Shown one piece after another: positions 16,873 to 25,591 of a stretch of DNA of 64,000 nt; position 1 is the first letter of the stretch, and each line of letters starts with the position of its first letter. Where the stretch lies: positions 347,416-411,415 of the forward strand of contig NZ_BMSK01000001.1 in NCBI RefSeq assembly GCF_014649115.1, in the 5' to 3' direction. The position numbers and the translations under genes are program-made. This DNA is from Streptomyces eurythermus (GTDB lineage: Bacteria; Actinomycetota; Actinomycetes; Streptomycetales; Streptomycetaceae). The notes below the pieces were generated by a model that worked only from the letters and a program-made list of their open reading frames with translations, was not told the DNA's origin and made no database searches.

Positions 16873-17745
16873 ATGACAGGACTCGGTGCCGTATTCCGCC
16901 CCCAGCTTCCTCCCGAGCGACTCAGGGCCGTCGCCCGCGTCGCGGACGAGACGGGGCTCGACGAACTGTGGCTGTGGGAGGACTGCTTCCTGGAGGGCGG
17001 CGTGTCCACGGCCGCCGCCGCGCTCGCCTGGACCGAACGGGTGCGGGTCGGCATCGGGCTGCTGCCCGTGCCGCTGCGGAACGTGGCCGTCACCGCGATG
17101 GAGGCGGCCTCGCTGGAGCGCATGTTCCCCGGGCGGGCCGTCCTGACCGTCGGACACGGCGTGCAGGACTGGATGGGCCAGGTCGGCGCCCGGGCCGCCT
17201 CGCCGCTCGGCCTGCTCGGCGAACACCTCGACGCCCTGCGCGCCCTGCTGCGCGGGGAGCGGCTCAGCATGCGCGGGCGGTACGTCCAGCTGGACGACGT
17301 CGCCCTCGACTGGCCGCCGCCGCGCCCGGTGGACGTCCTCGCGGGCGCCACCGGACCCCGTACGCTCCGGCTCACCGGCGAGAAGGCCGACGGCACCCTC
17401 CTCACCTCCGCCACGCCGCCGGACGGCGTACGGCGGGCCCGGGAGCTGATCGAGGAGGGGCGCCGGTCGGCCGGCCGTACCGGCGCGCACCGGATCGTCG
17501 TCTACCTCCTGGCCGCCACGGGCGCCGACGCCGAGTCCCGGCTGCGCGCCGACCTCGCCGCCCAGGGCCTGGCGTCGGTGCCGGACCTGGGCGTCGCCGG
17601 GGACGCGAAGGCGGTGGCCGACGCGGTACGGCGCCTCGCCGAGGCCGGCGCGGACACCGTCGTCCTCCAGCCGACGGCCGACGAACCCGACCCGGAGGCC
17701 TTCGTGCGCTTCACGGCGGAGCAGGTCGCACCCCTGATCCGCTGA
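16873..17745 (+). CDS. Luciferase-like (LLM class) flavin-dependent oxidoreductase
   Basis: A 290-aa bacterial luciferase-fold TIM barrel, possibly F420-dependent as often in actinomycetes. Characteristic stretches are DETGLDELWLWEDCFLEGG near residue 28, RVRVGIGLLPVPLRN near 58 and TVGHGVQDWMGQVG near 95. ATG 16873 lies 6 bases after AGGAAGG. Substrate unknown. It is monocistronic, divergent from the DUF192 gene. Confidence 0.87.
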   Translation: MTGLGAVFRPQLPPERLRAVARVADETGLDELWLWEDCFLEGGVSTAAAALAWTERVRVGIGLLPVPLRNVAVTAMEAASLERMFPGRAVLTVGHGVQDWMGQVGARAASPLGLLGEHLDALRALLRGERLSMRGRYVQLDDVALDWPPPRPVDVLAGATGPRTLRLTGEKADGTLLTSATPPDGVRRARELIEEGRRSAGRTGAHRIVVYLLAATGADAESRLRADLAAQGLASVPDLGVAGDAKAVADAVRRLAEAGADTVVLQPTADEPDPEAFVRFTAEQVAPLIR

Positions 17746-18387
17746 TCCACTGACCGGGCCGTCGCCGCGGGCCGGGCCCGGTTGCCAGTGGCGCCTGCCA
17801 CAGTGCCCCCGCATGACCGACGGGACGAGCGGGGCCACCGGCTCCCCGGTCGCGCCCCGCAGCGACGCCCCCGACCGACCGCCGCGTCCCCGGGTCGCCC
17901 CGATGGGCCGGCTGCCCGCGTGCGGGGCCCGCTGGCCGCCGCTACCTCGGGTCACCCCGATGGGCCGGCTGCTCGCGTGCGGGACCCGCTGGCCGCCGCT
18001 ACCTCGGGTCGCCCTGTCGGGTTGGCTGTCGTGTGCGGGACCGACCCGCCGGTCGTCGCCTCTCCGGGGCCTCGTCGGGTTGGCTGTCGTGTGCGGGACC
18101 CGTCGGCCGCCTCTCCGGGTCGCCCCGTGGGGTCGGCTGCCCGCGTGCGGGACCGACCCGCCGGTCGCCGCCTCTCCGGGTTGCCTCGTCGGGTTGGCTG
18201 TCGTGTGCGGGACCGACCCGCCGGTCGCCGCCTCTCCGGGTCACTCCGACGGGTCGGCTGCCCGCGTGCGGGACCCGACGCCCGGTCCAGGCCCCGTGCA
18301 GGGCCCGCCGGCCGGCCCGGCCCGCGGAGATCATCCGGCGCCGGAAATCCGCAGGCCCCCGCGCCGCTTCCCTGGGATCATGGCCGT
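17746..18387. other. Non-coding gap dominated by tandem repeats
   Basis: The first ~140 bp contain no clear signal except a possible hairpin (TTGCCAGTGGCGCCTGCCACA-like, about 17781-17801). The rest is the tandem-repeat block below. Open frames across it on both strands are products of composition: unit lengths are not all multiples of three, and no start has a convincing ribosome site. Confidence 0.7.
17891..18284. repeat. Degenerate ~51-61-bp tandem repeat block, about 7 copies
   Basis: Units begin with CGGGTC/CGGGTT at 17891, 17948, 18005, 18065, 18116, 18177 and 18237 (spacings 57, 57, 60, 51, 61, 60). Each contains GGCTGCCCGCGTGCGGGAC or its variant GGCTGTCGTGTGCGGGAC; the CCCGCGTGCGGG core is self-complementary, so each such unit can form a small hairpin. 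Two unit types (CCCGCG and TCGTG forms) are interspersed. Confidence 0.88.
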
Positions 18388-19167
18388 ATGAGTGTCGAAC
18401 GTTCCTTCGAGGACCTCGTGGCCGAGGGGGCCGCCGTGCCCACCGAGGGGTGGGACTTCTCGTGGTTCGAGGGGCGGGCCAGTGAGGCGCGGCCGTCGTG
18501 GGGGTACGCCCGGTCGGCGGGGGAGCGGCTGGCGGGGGCCGAGGCGGCGCTGGACATCCAGACCGGTGGCGGGGAGGTGCTGGACTTCGCGCTCGGGCGG
18601 GCGGAGCCGGCCCGGCCGGTGCTGGTGGCGGCGACCGAGGGCTGGCCGCCGAACGTGGCCAGGGCCACCGCCCTGCTGCGGCCCCGCGGCGTCGTCGTGG
18701 TCGCCGCCCCGGACGACGCGCCGCTGCCCTTCGCCGACGAGGCGTTCGACCTGGTGCTCAGCCGGCACCCGGTGCGTCCGCACTGGGCGGAGATCGCCCG
18801 GGTGCTGCGGCCCGGCGGGACGTACTTCGCCCAGCACGTGGGGCCCGCCAGCGTCTTCGAGCTGGTCGAGTACTTCCTCGGGCCCCAGCCGGAGGAGGTG
18901 CGCCGCGCCCGTGACCCCGAGCGGGAGCGGGCCGACGCCGAGGCGGCGGGGCTGGAGGTGGCCGTCCTGCGGGCGGAGCGGCTGCGGATGGAGTTCCACG
19001 ACATCGCCGCCGTCGTCCACTTCCTGCGCAAGGTCGTCTGGATGGTCCCGGGCTTCACGGTCGAGGCCCACGCGTCACGGCTGAGGGCACTGCACGAGCG
19101 GATCCGGAACGAGGGGCCGTTCGTCGCGCACAGCACCCGGCATCTCTTCGACGTACGCAAGCCGTAA
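18388..19167 (+). CDS. Class I SAM-dependent methyltransferase
   Basis: A 259-aa protein of the Methyltransf_11 type. Motif I region AALDIQTGGGEVLDFA (residues ~54-69), motif II/III DDAPLPFADEAFDLVLSRH (~111-130) and VLRPGGTYFAQHVGP (~145-160). Substrate unknown. No ribosome-binding site is obvious, and the tandem-repeat block ends ~100 bp upstream. Confidence 0.87.
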   Translation: MSVERSFEDLVAEGAAVPTEGWDFSWFEGRASEARPSWGYARSAGERLAGAEAALDIQTGGGEVLDFALGRAEPARPVLVAATEGWPPNVARATALLRPRGVVVVAAPDDAPLPFADEAFDLVLSRHPVRPHWAEIARVLRPGGTYFAQHVGPASVFELVEYFLGPQPEEVRRARDPERERADAEAAGLEVAVLRAERLRMEFHDIAAVVHFLRKVVWMVPGFTVEAHASRLRALHERIRNEGPFVAHSTRHLFDVRKP

Positions 19168-19560
19168 CGCCGAGGGAACCGGGTTTCCACATTGTTATCG
19201 CCCCGCGTTCACATGCGTCCCACAGGTCACGTAAGTTCAGACCAAGGTAATTCGCGTCGGCAAAGCCGCGCGGTCGGCACCGCGCGGTGGAGGGGGCCGC
19301 GCGGTGCCGTGAAGCCGCCTCGGGGCACCGCCGGGGGACCGGCCCCGGCCCCGGCGCCGTAGCGGAACGGTCAAGTCCGCCCCGCGTCGGCGGGGTCGCC
19401 CGTCGGAGGGACCCGGGCGACATCTCGCTGATTCCCCCAGAACGGCCCAACCCTTGCGAATCCATTTGCATCCGGCCGCATTTTCCTGCGAATCCACTGT
19501 GAACCACCCCAGGAACACCCCTGAATCCCGCATTCCGTAACCGCCCCGGCGTCGTCGTGC

Positions 19561-19675
19561 GATTCCGGAGAGTAGTTGTTGGGCGTCGATGCACCCACCA
19601 GCCCTTACGAAGGGTTATGGTGGAAACCCCCCCTCGGGCCGGTCCGTCTCCCCCCCACGGACCGGCCCGTTTTTT
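19561..19675 (+). ncRNA. Candidate small RNA ending in a strong intrinsic terminator
   Basis: A stem-loop CCACCA-gCCCTT-ACG-AAGGG-tta-TGGTGG (19595-19623) is followed after 11 nt by a perfect terminator. Two consecutive hairpins and a real U tract, with no gene within 390 bp upstream, suggest an independent short transcript. The 5' end is not determinable. An untranslated leader with attenuation of the prenyltransferase gene is the alternative. Confidence 0.4.
19635..19675 (+). terminator. Rho-independent terminator with 13-bp stem and T6
   Basis: Perfect 13-bp stem (CGGGCCGGTCCGT at 19635-19647 with 19657-19669), 9-nt loop, then TTTTTT at 19670-19675. It is one of the few canonical U-tract terminators in the window. 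Confidence 0.85.
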
Positions 19676-19880
19676 CATGGCCGAGGACGGCCGGGTTCCG
19701 GAACCGCCCGGCCCCGGCCCGGCGTCCCCCCGAAAGGGGCGCGGCCCCGGCGGCGTACGACACCGCCGCATGGCCAAACCCCGGACCGGACCGGGCCTCC
19801 GGCAGCGGTAGGCTCAACGACTCCGGCTCCCCCTACGGCTCCGGCACCCCCTACCCCGCGCCCAACCCCCGGAGGGTCAC

Positions 19881-20654
19881 GTGAACCTGCGCGACAAGCT
19901 GCGCGGTCTGCTCGTCAGGCTCTACGCACGCCGGGTGGAAGGTCACCTGGATCACGCTCAGGTGCCCAAGCACATCGGCGTCATCGTGGACGGCAACCGC
20001 CGCTGGGCCAAGGCGTCCGGCTCCAGCACCGAGCACGGGCACCGGGCCGGCGCCGACAAGATCACGGAGTTCCTCGGCTGGTGCTCCGAGACCGACGTCG
20101 AGGTGGTCACGCTGTGGCTGCTGTCCACCGACAACTTCGAACGGCCGCAGGCGGAACTGGTCCCCCTGCTCGGCATCATCGAGGACGTCGTGCGCACCCT
20201 CGTCGCCGACGGCCGCTGGCGGGTGCACCACGTCGGCGCGATGGACCTGCTGCCCGCCGGCATGCAGCGCACGCTGAAGGAGGCCGAGGAGGCCACCGCC
20301 CACAACGACGGCATACTCGTCAACGTGGCCATCGGCTACGGCGGCCGGCAGGAGATCGCCGACGCCGTGCGCTCCATGCTGCACGAGGCGCAGGAGCGGG
20401 GCCTGTCGATGGAGGACCTCGCCGAGTCCGTCGACATCGACATGATCGGCCGTCACCTCTACACCGGCGACCAGCCCGATCCGGACCTGGTCATCCGCAC
20501 CAGCGGCGAACAGCGGCTGTCCGGATTCATGCTCTGGCAGACCGCTCACTCCGAGTACTACTTCTGCGAGGTCTTCTGGCCGGCCTTCCGGAAGGTCGAC
20601 TTCCTGCGCGCCCTGCGCGACTACGCCGCACGTCACCGCCGTTACGGCGGCTGA
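19881..20654 (+). CDS. uppS: Isoprenyl transferase (cis-prenyltransferase, UPP synthase family)
   Basis: A 257-aa protein that condenses isopentenyl diphosphate onto an allylic diphosphate in cis, giving a polyprenyl carrier for cell-wall synthesis. Motif I VDGNRRWAKASG (D35-type catalytic Asp), the LWLLSTDNFERP region, and the C-terminal RTSGEQRLSGFMLWQTAHSE are all present. GTG 19881 follows GGAGGG. Streptomyces usually have more than one paralogue, so the exact chain length (C50-C55 or shorter) is open. A hairpin follows the stop. Confidence 0.93.
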   Translation: MNLRDKLRGLLVRLYARRVEGHLDHAQVPKHIGVIVDGNRRWAKASGSSTEHGHRAGADKITEFLGWCSETDVEVVTLWLLSTDNFERPQAELVPLLGIIEDVVRTLVADGRWRVHHVGAMDLLPAGMQRTLKEAEEATAHNDGILVNVAIGYGGRQEIADAVRSMLHEAQERGLSMEDLAESVDIDMIGRHLYTGDQPDPDLVIRTSGEQRLSGFMLWQTAHSEYYFCEVFWPAFRKVDFLRALRDYAARHRRYGG

Positions 20655-20666
20655 CCGGCCCCGCAC

Positions 20667-20694
20667 CGCCCCGTCGCCGCCCGGTGACGGGGCG
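20667..20694 (+). terminator. Hairpin after the prenyltransferase gene
   Basis: CGCCCCGTC (20667-20675) pairs with GACGGGGCG (20686-20694), 10-nt loop, no U tract. Confidence 0.65.
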
Positions 20695-21003
20695 TCGTCG
20701 TGTCCGCCGATTGGCGCGGACGTAACAAGGAGTTCACCGGTCCGCCGGTGGCCGCATTTGCATGGCCGCGCCTGTTCGAGGGCATAAACCCAACAGGTCG
20801 ACACCCGAACCACGGGCGTCGGTTCTCAGCGGGCGGCTCGGGGCCGTCCGCCCGGGAGGCCCTTTGCACCAGCCCGACCGTGCGGTCACGGCACGGAATC
20901 AGCCGCGGAGGGCCGGTTCACGGCCCGCCGTGCGCGGGGGCCAGACACCGGTCCAGCAACTCCTCGTCGCTCCCCGACCACATCCGAGGGGGTACGTCCT
21001 TCC
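20695..21003. other. Intergenic/leader region before the PhoH gene
   Basis: Contains a second hairpin (GCGGGCGG with CCGTCCGCCCG, about 20829-20853) and a GAGGGGG ribosome site about 10 bases before GTG 21004. No coding frame, riboswitch or clear promoter hexamers recognised. Confidence 0.5.
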
Positions 21004-22329
21004 GTGGTGACCAGCACAAAGCGCCACAAGCCCGACCGGCGCACCTATGTTCTCGACACCAGCGTCCTGCTGGCCGACCCGAACGCCCTGACCCGCTTCG
21101 AGGAACACGAGGTCGTGCTCCCCGTCGTGGTGGTCACGGAGTTGGAGGCCAAGCGGCACCACCCCGAGCTCGGCTACTTCGCCCGGCAGGCCCTGCGCCT
21201 GCTGGACGACTACCGGGTCCGGCACGGCCGCCTCGACGCCCCCATCCCGACCGGGGACCTCGGCGGAACGCTCCGGGTCGAGCTCAACCACTCGGACCCC
21301 AGCGTCCTGCCCACGGGCTACCGACTGGGCGACAACGACTCCCGCATCCTCGCGGTGGCCCGCAACCTCCAGGCCGAGGGGTACGACGTCACCGTCGTGT
21401 CGAAGGACCTGCCGCTGAGGATCAAGGCGTCCTCCGTCGGGCTCCTCGCCGAGGAGTACCGGGCCGAACTCGCCATCACGGAGAACTCCGGCTGGACGGG
21501 GATGTCGGAGCTCAGCCTGCCCGGCGAACAGGTGGACATCCTCTTCGAGGAAGGACACGTGTACGTCCCGGAGGCGGCCGGTCTGCCCGTGCACACCGGC
21601 CTGACCATCCAGTCCGAGCGCGGCAAGGCGCTCGGCCGGGTCACCGCCGAGGGCAACGTCCGCCTGGTGCGCGGCGACCGGGAGGCGTTCGGCATCAAGG
21701 GCCGCAGCGCCGAGCAGCGCATCGCCCTCGACCTGCTGCTGGACCCGGACATCGGGATCGTCTCGATGGGCGGCCGGGCCGGCACCGGCAAGTCGGCGCT
21801 GGCGCTGTGCGCGGGCCTGGAGGCGGTGCTGGAACGCCGTCAGCACCAGAAGGTGATGGTCTTCCGGCCGCTGTACGCCGTCGGCGGGCAGGACCTGGGC
21901 TATCTGCCGGGCACCGAGGCGGAGAAGATGAGCCCGTGGGCGCAGGCCGTCTTCGACACCCTCTCCGCGGTCACCAGCCGCGAGGTCATCGAGGAGGTCA
22001 CCGCGCGCGGGATGCTGGAGGTGCTCCCGCTGACCCACATCCGCGGCCGCTCGCTGCACGACGCGTTCGTGATCGTGGACGAGGCGCAGTCGCTGGAGAA
22101 GAACGTCCTGCTGACCGTGCTGTCCCGGATCGGCGCGGGCTCACGGGTGGTCCTCACCCATGACGTGGCCCAGCGGGACAATCTGCGGGTGGGCCGCTAC
22201 GACGGAGTCGTCGCCGTGGTGGAGAAGCTGAAGGGGCATCCGCTCTTCGCCCATGTCACGCTGACCCGGTCCGAGAGGTCCCAGATCGCCGCGCTCGTGA
22301 CCGAGATGCTGGAGGACGGCCACATCTGA
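21004..22329 (+). CDS. PIN-PhoH family ATPase/ribonuclease
   Basis: A 441-aa fusion. The N-terminal PIN nuclease domain (~10-150) has conserved acidic residues ([38 protein letters not shown]). The C-terminal PhoH ATPase (~240-441) has Walker [12 protein letters not shown] and Walker [11 protein letters not shown]. PhoH2-type proteins are ATP-dependent RNA helicase/nucleases. The start codon could be either of two adjacent GTGs (21004 or 21007). Monocistronic, with a strong terminator after it. Confidence 0.92.
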   Translation: MVTSTKRHKPDRRTYVLDTSVLLADPNALTRFEEHEVVLPVVVVTELEAKRHHPELGYFARQALRLLDDYRVRHGRLDAPIPTGDLGGTLRVELNHSDPSVLPTGYRLGDNDSRILAVARNLQAEGYDVTVVSKDLPLRIKASSVGLLAEEYRAELAITENSGWTGMSELSLPGEQVDILFEEGHVYVPEAAGLPVHTGLTIQSERGKALGRVTAEGNVRLVRGDREAFGIKGRSAEQRIALDLLLDPDIGIVSMGGRAGTGKSALALCAGLEAVLERRQHQKVMVFRPLYAVGGQDLGYLPGTEAEKMSPWAQAVFDTLSAVTSREVIEEVTARGMLEVLPLTHIRGRSLHDAFVIVDEAQSLEKNVLLTVLSRIGAGSRVVLTHDVAQRDNLRVGRYDGVVAVVEKLKGHPLFAHVTLTRSERSQIAALVTEMLEDGHI

Positions 22330-22348
22330 TCCGGCCCCGCCCTCGATT

Positions 22349-22391
22349 GGCGCCGTCCGGCAAAGGCTCAAGAGCCTAGCCGGGCGGCGCC
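22349..22391 (+). terminator. Long two-tier hairpin terminator after the PhoH gene
   Basis: Outer 13-bp stem GGCGCCGTCCGGC/GCCGGGCGGCGCC with one G-U pair, and inner 6-bp stem AGGCTC/GAGCCT (22364-22377). Confidence 0.8.
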
Positions 22392-22728
22392 GTCGTGCGT
22401 GGGACTTTCCTGAAATCCCCTGGGCCAAACGGGATGTGAGCTTTCACACGCAACACAGAATTGCCACACGGCGTCCGGTTACGGCAGAGTCTCGTTCCTG
22501 TCAGGCCCCGCATACGACACAGTCGTGCCCCCAGCGGCACGGCGCCCCGCAGGCCCCACCAACTCCATAGAGTCGTCGTATGCCGCCCGAGCACCACGCG
22601 GCGCTCCCCGCAGGGGAGTTGCCCACCGGGCCCGCGCCTCCCGTGACCCCGCAGTTGGGAGGCCTGTGTCAGGGGCACGATCGCGTCCGCCAGGGTCACC
22701 GAAGCGGGCGATGCTGGAAGGAAACCGT
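22392..22728. other. Long leader/promoter region of the SLT-domain gene
   Basis: Contains TGTGA-N4-TCACA (22435-22448) and a distant 9-bp inverted repeat GCATACGAC (22510-22518) with GTCGTATGC (22575-22583), which could fold the leader. I looked for the c-di-AMP (ydaO-type) riboswitch found upstream of several Streptomyces wall-hydrolase genes and did not find its conserved blocks. Confidence 0.45.
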
Positions 22729-23445
22729 GTGAGCCGGATTTCGGTCCGGGGATTCGCAGTGGCCTCGGCCACCGCGGTCACCGCTGTCGGAAGCGTCGTC
22801 GGCGTTGCCTCGGGCAGCACCGCGCAGACCAACGACGCCGCCGAGGCGACGGCAGCCGACACCACGCTCCTCGCGGACATACCCGCGGGTCAGCAGGCGC
22901 AGGTGCAGACCGCGTCCCTGACGCAGCAGGCCGACGCTCAGGCCATCGCCGCGGACGCGAGCGCCAAGAAGGACGCCGAGGAGGCGGCCCGCAAGGCGGC
23001 CGCCGACACCGCGATCGCGAAGAAGAAGGCCGCCGAGGAGAAGGCGGCCCAGGCCGCCAAGGAAGCCAAGGAGCGCCTCGAGGCCAAGGCCGCGGCCAGC
23101 CGTGGCGGGACCGACGTCCGCGACTCCTCCAGCTTCCCGGTCCAGGGCAGCTACAGCGTGGCGCAGATCCAGGCGATGGCGCGCCAGATGGTGGCCGGCG
23201 GCCAGTTCCAGTGCTTCAGCAACATCGTGGACCACGAGTCCAGCTGGAACTACCAGGCGGTCAACGCCTCCTCCGGTGCCTACGGTCTCTTCCAGGCCCT
23301 GCCCGCCGGCAAGTACGCCTCGGCCGGCGCCGACTGGCGGACCAACCCGGCGACCCAGATCAAGTGGGGCCTCAACTACATGAACGAGCGGTACGGCAGC
23401 CCCTGCCAGGCCTGGTCGTTCTGGCAGGCCAACCACTGGTACTAG
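22729..23445 (+). CDS. Secreted SLT-domain protein (lytic transglycosylase-like)
   Basis: A 238-aa protein: signal peptide (1-~34), Gln/Ala-rich spacer, charged coiled coil (~80-120, KKDAEEAARKAAAD-type heptads) and a compact C-terminal SLT-like domain (~140-238). The domain has the probable catalytic Glu in NIVDHESSWNYQAVN and the GAYGLFQALP motif, with two cysteines (CFSN, SPCQAW) able to form a disulfide. It probably cleaves or binds peptidoglycan in the wall. GTG 22729 follows GGAAGGA by 6 bases; ATG 22711 is an alternative. Confidence 0.88.
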   Translation: MSRISVRGFAVASATAVTAVGSVVGVASGSTAQTNDAAEATAADTTLLADIPAGQQAQVQTASLTQQADAQAIAADASAKKDAEEAARKAAADTAIAKKKAAEEKAAQAAKEAKERLEAKAAASRGGTDVRDSSSFPVQGSYSVAQIQAMARQMVAGGQFQCFSNIVDHESSWNYQAVNASSGAYGLFQALPAGKYASAGADWRTNPATQIKWGLNYMNERYGSPCQAWSFWQANHWY

Positions 23446-23485
23446 GCCACCCGCCGGCCCGCCCGGCCCCGGCTCGGCCTCGCGC

Positions 23486-23514
23486 AGCCCTTCCCCGTCC
23501 CCAGGGGGAGGGCT
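23486..23514 (+). terminator. Hairpin terminator after the SLT gene
   Basis: AGCCCTTCCCC (23486-23496) pairs with GGGGGAGGGCT (23504-23514), followed by TTCGCC. Confidence 0.7.
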
Positions 23515-23596
23515 TTCGCCCTGTACGGTCTTATGCGGACGACTCCACGGGGGAGTGGTGGCGAGCACGCGGGGACGCGGGGGAAGAGGACGGAGC

Positions 23597-25033
23597 ATGG
23601 CGCGAGTGCCACGATGGCTGGGCCGGATCGGACGTGGTCTGGCCGAGATGAGCGAGCGGCTGGACGAGCGGCGCGCGGAGGTCGAGAAGGAGCGGGACGA
23701 GCCCGGTCCCGAACCGGCGGCCCAGGTGCCCGCAGCCGATCCGGCGACCCCGCCCGCCCGCCGGTCCGCGGCACCCGCCCGCCGGGCCACGCCCGGCCGC
23801 CGGCCGGATCCCGCCGAGGCCGTGCCCTGGGGTGTCCGGGTCGCCGCCGAGGCGGGCTGGCGGCTGCTGGTGCTGGCCGGCACCCTGTGGGTGCTGATGC
23901 GGGTCATCAGCGCGGTCCAGCTGGTGGTGTTCGCGTTCGTCATCGCCCTGCTGGTCACCGCCCTGCTCCAGCCGACGGTCGCCCGGCTCACCCGGCGCGG
24001 GGTGCCGCGCGGCCCGGCCACCGCGCTCACCGCCATCAGCGGCTTCGTCGTCATCGGCCTCATGGGCTGGTTCGTGACCTGGCAGGTCATGGAGAACATC
24101 GACACGCTCTCCAACCAGATCCAGTCCGGCATCGACGACCTGCGCAACTGGCTGCTGAAGAGCCCCTTCCACGTCACCGACAAGCAGATCAACCAGATCG
24201 CCAAGAACCTCCGCGAGGCGATCGGCGCCAACGCCGACCAGATAACGTCCGCGGGCCTGGAGGGCGTCCAGGTCATCGTGGAGGCCCTCACCGGCATACT
24301 GCTGGTGTTCTTCTCGACGCTCTTCCTGCTCTACGACGGCAAGCGCATCTGGGAGTGGTTCCTGAAGCTGGTGCCCGCCGCCGCCCGCCCGGGCGTGGCC
24401 GGGGCCGGCCCGCGGGCCTGGCGCACGCTGACCGCCTATGTGCGCGGCACGGTGCTGGTCGCCCTCATCGACGCGATCTTCATCGGCATCGGCATCTACT
24501 TCCTGGACGTGCCGATGGCCGTCCCGCTGGCCGTGTTCATCTTCCTGTTCTCGTTCATCCCGCTGGTCGGCGCGGTCGCCTCCGGCGCGCTCGCGGTGAT
24601 CGTCGCACTGGTCACCCAGGGCGTGTTCACGGCGCTGATGACGCTGGTGGTGGTGCTCGCGGTGCAGCAGATCGAGGGCCATGTGCTCCAGCCGTTCATT
24701 CTCGGCCGCGCGGTCCGGGTGCATCCGCTGGCGGTGGTCCTGACCGTGGCCGCCGGCGGCATGGTGGCCGGCATCGGCGGCGCCGTGGTGGCCGTACCGC
24801 TGGTCGCGGTGACGAACACGGTGGTGGGCTATCTGCGGACGTACGCGCAGCAGCAGTCCGATGCGGCCGTGGAGGACGGGGGCGACGGGGAGGAAGCGGA
24901 TGCTCCGGCCTCAGACGAGGGGCCCGGGAAGTCCATCGGAGAGGACGCCAAGGACGCCAAGGGCACCGAGGACTCCGGAAACACCGAGGGCAAGGGCGCC
25001 GGGGACGACGAAGACCCCGCCCACAAGGAGTGA
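23597..25033 (+). CDS. AI-2E family (PerM-type) membrane transporter
   Basis: A 478-aa membrane protein. The cytoplasmic N-terminus is Arg/Pro-rich (~1-85). About seven to eight hydrophobic segments follow (~90-405), with the family pattern LRNWLLKSPFHVT in the middle loop and LVVVLAVQQIEGHVLQPFIL near the end. The C-terminal ~65 residues are an acidic Asp/Glu/Gly-rich tail. Members export small molecules or drive Na+(Li+)/H+ antiport; substrate unknown here. Its 3' end forms half of the shared terminator. Confidence 0.87.
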   Translation: MARVPRWLGRIGRGLAEMSERLDERRAEVEKERDEPGPEPAAQVPAADPATPPARRSAAPARRATPGRRPDPAEAVPWGVRVAAEAGWRLLVLAGTLWVLMRVISAVQLVVFAFVIALLVTALLQPTVARLTRRGVPRGPATALTAISGFVVIGLMGWFVTWQVMENIDTLSNQIQSGIDDLRNWLLKSPFHVTDKQINQIAKNLREAIGANADQITSAGLEGVQVIVEALTGILLVFFSTLFLLYDGKRIWEWFLKLVPAAARPGVAGAGPRAWRTLTAYVRGTVLVALIDAIFIGIGIYFLDVPMAVPLAVFIFLFSFIPLVGAVASGALAVIVALVTQGVFTALMTLVVVLAVQQIEGHVLQPFILGRAVRVHPLAVVLTVAAGGMVAGIGGAVVAVPLVAVTNTVVGYLRTYAQQQSDAAVEDGGDGEEADAPASDEGPGKSIGEDAKDAKGTEDSGNTEGKGAGDDEDPAHKE

Positions 25034-25044
25034 GCGGGGTCTTC
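25010..25044. terminator. Bidirectional terminator between the AI-2E gene and ahpD
   Basis: Perfect 11-bp stem GAAGACCCCGC (25010-25020) with 25034-25044, spanning the stop codon of the transporter gene; it can serve both convergent genes. Confidence 0.8.
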
Positions 25045-25054
25045 GGGAGGGGTC

Positions 25055-25588
25055 CTACTCGGCCAGGACGGCCTCGGCGTCCACGGTGACGGCGATCGCC
25101 TGCACCACGGAGGCGATCTTGAACGCCTCCTGGACGGTCTCGCGCTCCACGCCGGCCTTGCGCAGCACCTGCTCGTGCGAGTCCAGGCACATGCCACAGC
25201 CGTTGATCGCGGAGACCGCGAACGACCACAGCTCGAAGTCGACCTTCTCCACGCCCGGGTTGCCGATGACGTTCATCCGCAGGCCCGCGCGCAGGGTGCC
25301 GTACTCGTGGTCGGACAGCAGGTGCCGGGTGCGGTAGAAGACGTTGTTCATCGCCATGATGGCGGCGGCCGACTTGGCGGCCTGGTACGCCTCCGGCGAG
25401 AGGTTCGCCTTCGCCTCCGGCTCCAGCTCACGCAGCACGATCGGGGAGCGGGAGGCGATCGCGGTCGCCAGCACCGTGCCCCACAGCTGCTGCGCCGGCA
25501 GCTCCGAGTTGCCGATGACCGAGCCCAGGTTGAGCTTCAGGTCCTTGGCGTAGTCCGGGATACGGGACTTCAGGGAGTCGAGCGACAC
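25055..25588 (-). CDS. ahpD: Alkylhydroperoxidase AhpD
   Basis: A 177-aa protein that recycles AhpC by thiol exchange and has weak peroxidase activity. The active-site motif C131-GM-C134-LDSH138 matches mycobacterial AhpD in spacing, length and the nearby acidic residue. Cytoplasmic. GTG 25588 lies 3 bases after the ahpC stop, so the two are one transcript under OxyR. Confidence 0.96.
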   Translation of the reverse strand: MSLDSLKSRIPDYAKDLKLNLGSVIGNSELPAQQLWGTVLATAIASRSPIVLRELEPEAKANLSPEAYQAAKSAAAIMAMNNVFYRTRHLLSDHEYGTLRAGLRMNVIGNPGVEKVDFELWSFAVSAINGCGMCLDSHEQVLRKAGVERETVQEAFKIASVVQAIAVTVDAEAVLAE

Positions 25589-25591
25589 GGG

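Larger units (their letters stand above)
19168..19880. other. 712-bp intergenic region with GC-rich hairpins and a possible small RNA
   Basis: 19266-19320 has three copies of the self-complementary octamer CCGCGCGG, which may end the methyltransferase transcript. 19440-19560 is comparatively AT-richer and promoter-like, without a clear -10/-35. 19561-19675 holds the candidate RNA and terminator listed separately. 19676-19880 is the promoter/leader of the prenyltransferase. I see no credible coding frame. Confidence 0.6.

Noticed and set aside
17813..18391. Open frames of ~190 aa and longer through the tandem-repeat block, on both strands
   Set aside because: They arise from GC-rich repeats; unit lengths of 61 bp break the frame periodicity and no start has a ribosome site.
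22435..22448. Crp-like site TGTGA-N4-TCACA upstream of the SLT gene
   Set aside because: The spacer is 4, whereas Crp sites need 6 between TGTGA and TCACA; kept only as an inverted repeat.
22392..22728. c-di-AMP (ydaO-type) riboswitch before the SLT-domain gene
   Set aside because: Expected from other Streptomyces wall-hydrolase genes, but the conserved blocks are not visible in this leader.
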